Source: Otis tarda
Lineage: Eukaryota > Chordata > Aves > Otidiformes > Otididae
DNA length: 64,000 bases
Direction of reading: 5' to 3'
Assembly (NCBI GenBank): GCA_026413225.1
Contig: CM048552.1
Span: 168,280,053-168,344,052 of the forward strand
Part shown: piece by piece, positions 62,501 through 64,000 of the stretch
Numbering within the stretch: position 1 is the first letter of the stretch
Layout: each line of letters opens with the position of its first letter
Notes under the pieces: model-generated
The model's database searches: none
What the model saw: the letters and a program-made list of their open reading frames with translations, nothing else
Told to the model about the DNA's origin: nothing
Position numbers and translations under genes: made by a program

Positions 62501-64000
62501 ACATTGTCTGAGGACTGAAGTTATATTGATTAGTATTTAATTGCTAACCTACAGGTTTGAAACCAGATCAGATTCGTGTTAAATGCTACAGCTAACATCA
62601 TCTCTTCTGCAGATATTCAAATCTAAAGAAAGACTACAGTGAAAGTGATCAGGAGAAACAGCATGAACTCCCTCCCAGCACTCTAGCAATTCAAATTTGA
62701 ACAAGCAGAAGCAAAAAAAAAACCAAAGACAACTTGGTCTTTCTTCTATACTTAAGTCACCAAGGCAGGCAAATGGAAAAACAAAGTAAAAGTTATGAAG
62801 ATATTTCCTCTGGGGAAGAGAATCAAAGTAAATGAATCTTCTTAATTCAAAGCATTTACAAGATTGTATAAGTCACTATTAAGATACGTTGCACTGACAT
62901 TTTACAATAAAAAAAAGTAAAAGTTAGCATGAACAATGCCAAATATTTACTACAGTGGAATATAAATATTTACCTAAGGTGTGGGGAAGCAATATGCATG
63001 CTGCAGAAAGATAGGCTTATAGACAGTCTCTGATGAAAAAAAAAAAAAAGAAAAAGAAAAAAAAAGTAGAAACCAAGCTTTTGCTGAATTTTTTCATTAA
63101 CAACTTAGAGTTCCATAAACAATGTCTTTTAAATAAGAAGCTATTTGATCTTGATGTATGTTCTTTAGTATCCAACCAAATAAGTACACTTTTTTCAAAG
63201 CATTAAAGGGTATCTAAAAGACAGCTTATAAATACTTCAGAAGTCCTCTGAATATTGTTTGCAATAGATCATGTGATGTTTAGCAAATTTCTGCCACTTA
63301 CTTAAACTTAACTAAAATGAATGAATAAATAAAAGGGTGGAGGTGAGGAGAGGGATTGGAAGAGAGGGAGGGAAAAAAGAAATAAAAGAAATCAACTTTA
63401 CATTGATTTCAAGTTAGAATGACATGCCAGCGCCAGTTCAAGGCTCTACAAGCAGCTGGAGGATATTTACATTGTAAAAGCATGCCCGTTCTAAACGAAC
63501 AACATGAAAACATCAGCAGAGTCTGCTGTAGTGCTAGTATAGCCATGTGCCTCTGAAGAATTTCTACACAATCAGAAAGGCTGTGAAAATCACAAACATT
63601 TGTAACCAGTCTGCTGGCTAAAGATGTTTTTTTGCAGAGGGACTGGAGAGGGTGAGTCATTTTAGGAATTATTTTCAGAGCATATTCTTAAAATAATATG
63701 TACCAATTGCATAAAATCACTGAATATGTTGAACTATGAAATGAGTTGTTACAGAAATCCCTTACCAACTTTCCAGTCATTAACATTTTAATAATATAAA
63801 ATGTTACACTGGTCTCGGTGGCTGCAAAGTAAAATTACACAAACATTGGATTTGTATATAGAATCATATTTTAAAACGTAAAAGAAAAAAATTGTATTAC
63901 ATTTCTGGACACAGCTTATTTGAGGAGATTTTTAAGAGTCTGTTTTCAAAATTTACTTGGACCTCAGATACCAGAGTCACCTCAGCCACCGCTAAATACT
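62501..64000. other. AT-rich sequence without a gene
   Basis: Nothing recognised except low-complexity A-rich sequence at 63036-63067 (A runs with G) and a C-free purine-rich tract at 63331-63390. The 83-codon minus frame at 63409-63660 has no known domain. Confidence 0.5.
63331..63390 (+). repeat. C-free purine-rich tract
   Basis: Sixty bases without a C, mostly A and G, with several GGG runs too widely or irregularly spaced for a clear quadruplex. A mirror-type triplex is possible. Confidence 0.75.

Noticed and set aside
1..64000. A multi-gene system (defence, biosynthetic or similar)
   Set aside because: Apart from CR1 remnants, no frame has a recognisable domain; nothing supports a gene cluster.

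Overview
The window looks like nuclear DNA from a bird. Four copies carry the 3' end typical of avian CR1 LINEs, with the octamer ATTCTATG/ATTCTGTG at the terminus, and CR1 is the dominant bird retrotransposon. Background DNA is AT-rich and shows no operons, ribosome-binding sites or dense coding. I see no intact protein-coding gene, no tRNA, rRNA or snRNA gene, no CRISPR array and no recognisable viral genome or paired LTRs. The window is best read as intergenic or deep intronic sequence (a gene desert). The exact species cannot be told from the sequence.

Layout. 302-1402 is a plus-strand, 5'-truncated CR1. 10155-11406 and 27066-28231 are two closely similar minus-strand 5'-truncated CR1 copies. 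Each keeps part of the ORF2 reverse transcriptase but is broken by nonsense codons, frameshifts or lost catalytic aspartates. 47748-48000 is a short CR1 end, 61735-62500 a much older minus-strand CR1, and 24750-24985 a possible old CR1 scrap. 32795-33013 resembles a degenerate tRNA-derived SINE (pol III A and B boxes followed by an A tail). 21245-21470 and 56915-57140 appear to be two copies of one old, unnamed dispersed repeat. The rest is unique AT-rich sequence with microsatellites, homopolymers and strand-asymmetric purine blocks.

Structure that the repeats do not explain: a 51-bp near-perfect palindrome at 39553-39603; a 26-bp palindrome at 26000-26025; two inverted repeats (7868-7903 and 56061-56089) sharing one 10-base core; a hairpin-rich block of higher GC at 43090-43620; GC-rich islands at 6241-6600 and 59199-59300; a G-quadruplex motif at 37443-37463; and a good CTCF-like motif at 31209-31222. 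Three stretches (19930-20340, 35080-35960, 44140-44680) read like conserved non-coding regulatory DNA, but only alignment to other genomes could show that. Two open stretches flanked by good splice signals (8985-9190 minus, 38252-38519 plus) are weak exon candidates.

There is no set of genes working together here. Any function would be regulatory or structural, and I found no convincing undescribed multi-gene system.
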